From Entoloma clypeatum (Eukaryota > Basidiomycota > Agaricomycetes > Agaricales > Entolomataceae): DNA of 64,000 bases. Each line of letters opens with the position of its first letter. Positions within the stretch are counted from its first letter, which is position 1. Positions 62,692-64,000 of the stretch are shown piece by piece. Below the pieces are notes generated by a model. That model was given only the letters and a program-made list of their open reading frames with translations. It ran no database searches and had not been told where the DNA came from. A program made the position numbers and the translations under genes. The DNA is taken from assembly GCA_963565915.1 (NCBI GenBank), contig OY751491.1, positions 3,348,001 through 3,412,000 on the forward strand, given 5' to 3'.

Positions 62692-63061
62692 TGTTACGGA
62701 CTAACGACTACGGACGTATATGCTTACTTTTTCACTTTTACTCATCGGCCCCCGCTTACACATATCGTATTATACTTTACCTCCTTTAGTATACTTCGCT
62801 CCCGCGCTGACTCGCTTTCCGCAGCTGTCTGACTCATTCCGCAGTCAGCTTACTCATTAGTACATAGCCTTCCGCAGTCGCCTTACTCATGCGCACTGCC
62901 TCCCGCAGTTACTGACTCATTCGCTACCGCTCGTAGTCAGTACTATATAAACCTCATGTACCATAGTTACATTCCTTAGATTTAGCAATCACATTGCTCT
63001 TCGCCTTTCCATCTTCCTGCATACTCTGCCCGAACCTTGGAACGGTTTGTTACGCATAACA
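62692..63061 (+). repeat. 3' LTR of G1c (370 bp)
   Basis: No difference from the 5' LTR found by eye. Preceded by GAGGAGAGGAACA (polypurine tract). GATTT follows. Confidence 0.96.
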
Positions 63062-63157
63062 GATTTGGTCTCTCATGGAGAGTGCTTCGTTCATGAGGGC
63101 GGCGATGGCGAGGTTGATGTCGGTGGTGGAGGTGGAGGTAACGGTGATGTTGGACAT
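63062..63157 (-). pseudogene. G1d ORF3, N-terminal part
   Basis: ATG at 63157 (SNITVTSTSTTDINLAIAAL), cut after MRDQI at the G1c target GATTT and continued at 56490. Confidence 0.85.
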
Positions 63158-63289
63158 GGCGGTGAGGATGGTTGAGAGATAGAAGAAGAAGGGGGAGGCT
63201 ATATTGGGCAGGGAAAAGACTAGAGTGGGGAACTCGGTGTGTGGTTGACTGATGAGGTCAATACTGTTATGGGTTTCGAACACTGTCTT

Positions 63290-63457
63290 TTATCGTGGGC
63301 GGGACGGGTTCTGCCGATGGAAATCATGGATCAAATCTTGAGCGTTCTGAACATTAGCTCGAGGTTCCCATGTGTTCTCTTCTGGGCCATATCCTTCCCA
63401 CTGGACGAGGTACTGGATCTTTCCACAGAACTTTCGAGAGTCTAGGATTGTGGACAC
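63290..63457 (-). pseudogene. pol: G1d pol, chromodomain end
   Basis: Reads [20 protein letters not shown] ... NPSRPR and stop at 63290, matching G1a and G1b. Cut at 63457 by C1e. The upstream part of pol lies outside the window. Confidence 0.9.
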
Positions 63458-64000
63458 TGTTGAAACTTTTCCCATCACGTAGATTAGATTAGATTAGATT
63501 ACATCACGTGACTTTTACATATCTTCATTACATACTTGTTTGGTTGGTACAAACAGTAGTACGGTATATAAGACCAGGAAACTGTCAATATCAACAAGTT
63601 GTCTCTTGACTCTTAACCAGCTCCATCGCTCTCACCAGCCTCAACCGCTCTCACTAGCCTTACCCCCTCCAAACCATGTAAGTGACCATAGCGGTATTGT
63701 AGAGTACTTCCACTGTAGCTATGTTGCTCAGTACACCTGTGGCTAGCGCCCAGGTGGAACTTCAACAGGTTATGGGCCCCGGATAGCAGAGGGACTTGGG
63801 AAACGCTGGCAACAGCGAGTACCTGCCCACTCTACCCTGGTTGGCAAAGAACCGATCGAAAGATCTAGGTTCTGAGTCTTACTTCTTCACATATGAACCT
63901 GGGAACGTCATTACGACAAGTACCTGTCATGAGGCGTCCCTAAAGGGATTGACATAGTACACTCCATGTGGAAACGTTGATCGCACCTTATACGTTTCTG
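63458..64000 (+). mobile_element. Ty1/Copia C1, copy e (5' LTR and leader only)
   Basis: LTR 63458-63767 (310 bp, C1d type), primer site GGTTATGGGCCC at 63768-63779, then leader sequence close to that of C1d up to the window end. The GTAAGT donor is present in the LTR; gag lies outside. Left target GACAC at 63453-63457. Confidence 0.93.

Larger units (their letters stand above)
56491..63061 (+). mobile_element. Ty3/Gypsy G1, copy c: full length, youngest-looking Gypsy
   Basis: 6571 bp, LTRs 56491-56860 and 62692-63061 that read identical over 370 bp, TSD GATTT on both sides. It contains leader, gag, pol and ORF3. Defects are few but telling: ACG at the gag start, TGA ahead of pol and TGA inside ORF3, all present although the LTRs have not diverged. 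Confidence 0.95.
55781..63457 (-). mobile_element. Ty3/Gypsy G1, copy d (minus), split by G1c and C1e
   Basis: 3' LTR 55781-56175, ORF3 C-terminal part to 56490, then G1c (TSD GATTT at 56486-56490 and 63062-63066), ORF3 N-terminal part and pol C-terminus to 63457, where C1e begins (target GACAC 63453-63457). The rest lies outside the window. Confidence 0.92.

Noticed and set aside
1..64000. RIP as known from ascomycetes
   Set aside because: The C-to-T changes are scattered, show no consistent preceding base and leave long ORFs intact, unlike heavy RIP.

Overview
The window is wall-to-wall retrotransposon DNA from a filamentous fungus. It is most likely a basidiomycete: chromodomain-bearing Ty3/Gypsy elements, long single-ORF Ty1/Copia elements and a Tad-type LINE with an RNase H domain occur together. 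That assignment is inference from element types, because no host gene, rRNA, tRNA or CRISPR was found. Family names used here are local labels: Copia C1 and C2, Gypsy G1 to G5, and LINE L.

The region is one nested stack that resolves through 5-bp target-site duplications (TSDs). The oldest layer is a Copia C2 element (+). Its gag-pol is scattered over 2399-3316, 27128-27326, 32942-33575, 34044-35562 and 41373-41652. Into it went: G2 (3317-27127, TSD GCTGT); G1b (27327-32941, minus, GAGTT); a G3 solo LTR (33576-34043); C1c (35563-41372, AAAAA); and G4 (minus, from 41653, GCGGA), which runs rightward. A separate G1 copy (G1a, 1-2398) lies in the C2 5' region.

G2 itself holds LINE L (minus, 6305 to about 12977) and two Copia C1 elements, X (13645-20129, +) and Y (20616-26428, minus). 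Swapped TSDs and swapped LTR markers show that X and Y recombined and inverted the 486 bp of G2 integrase between them. G4 holds the intact C1d (42013-47790, GCCTT) in its 3' LTR and G5 (minus, about 52611-55780) near its 5' end. G5 holds G1d (minus, from 55781). G1d holds G1c (56491-63061, GATTT, with two LTRs that read as identical) and C1e (63458 onward). The right ends of C2, G4, G5, G1d and C1e lie outside the window.

The best candidates for active coding are the 1573-residue gag-pol of C1d and the 1202-residue pol of G1c. Points of biological interest are: G1 and G2 have LTR and leader sequences that fit Tf1-style self-priming; C1 has a primer site matching the anticodon arm of initiator tRNA-Met; both Copia families have a predicted intron in the 5' leader; G1 and G4 carry an unrelated third ORF after pol; and most premature stops are TGA at arginine positions, consistent with CGA to TGA decay.
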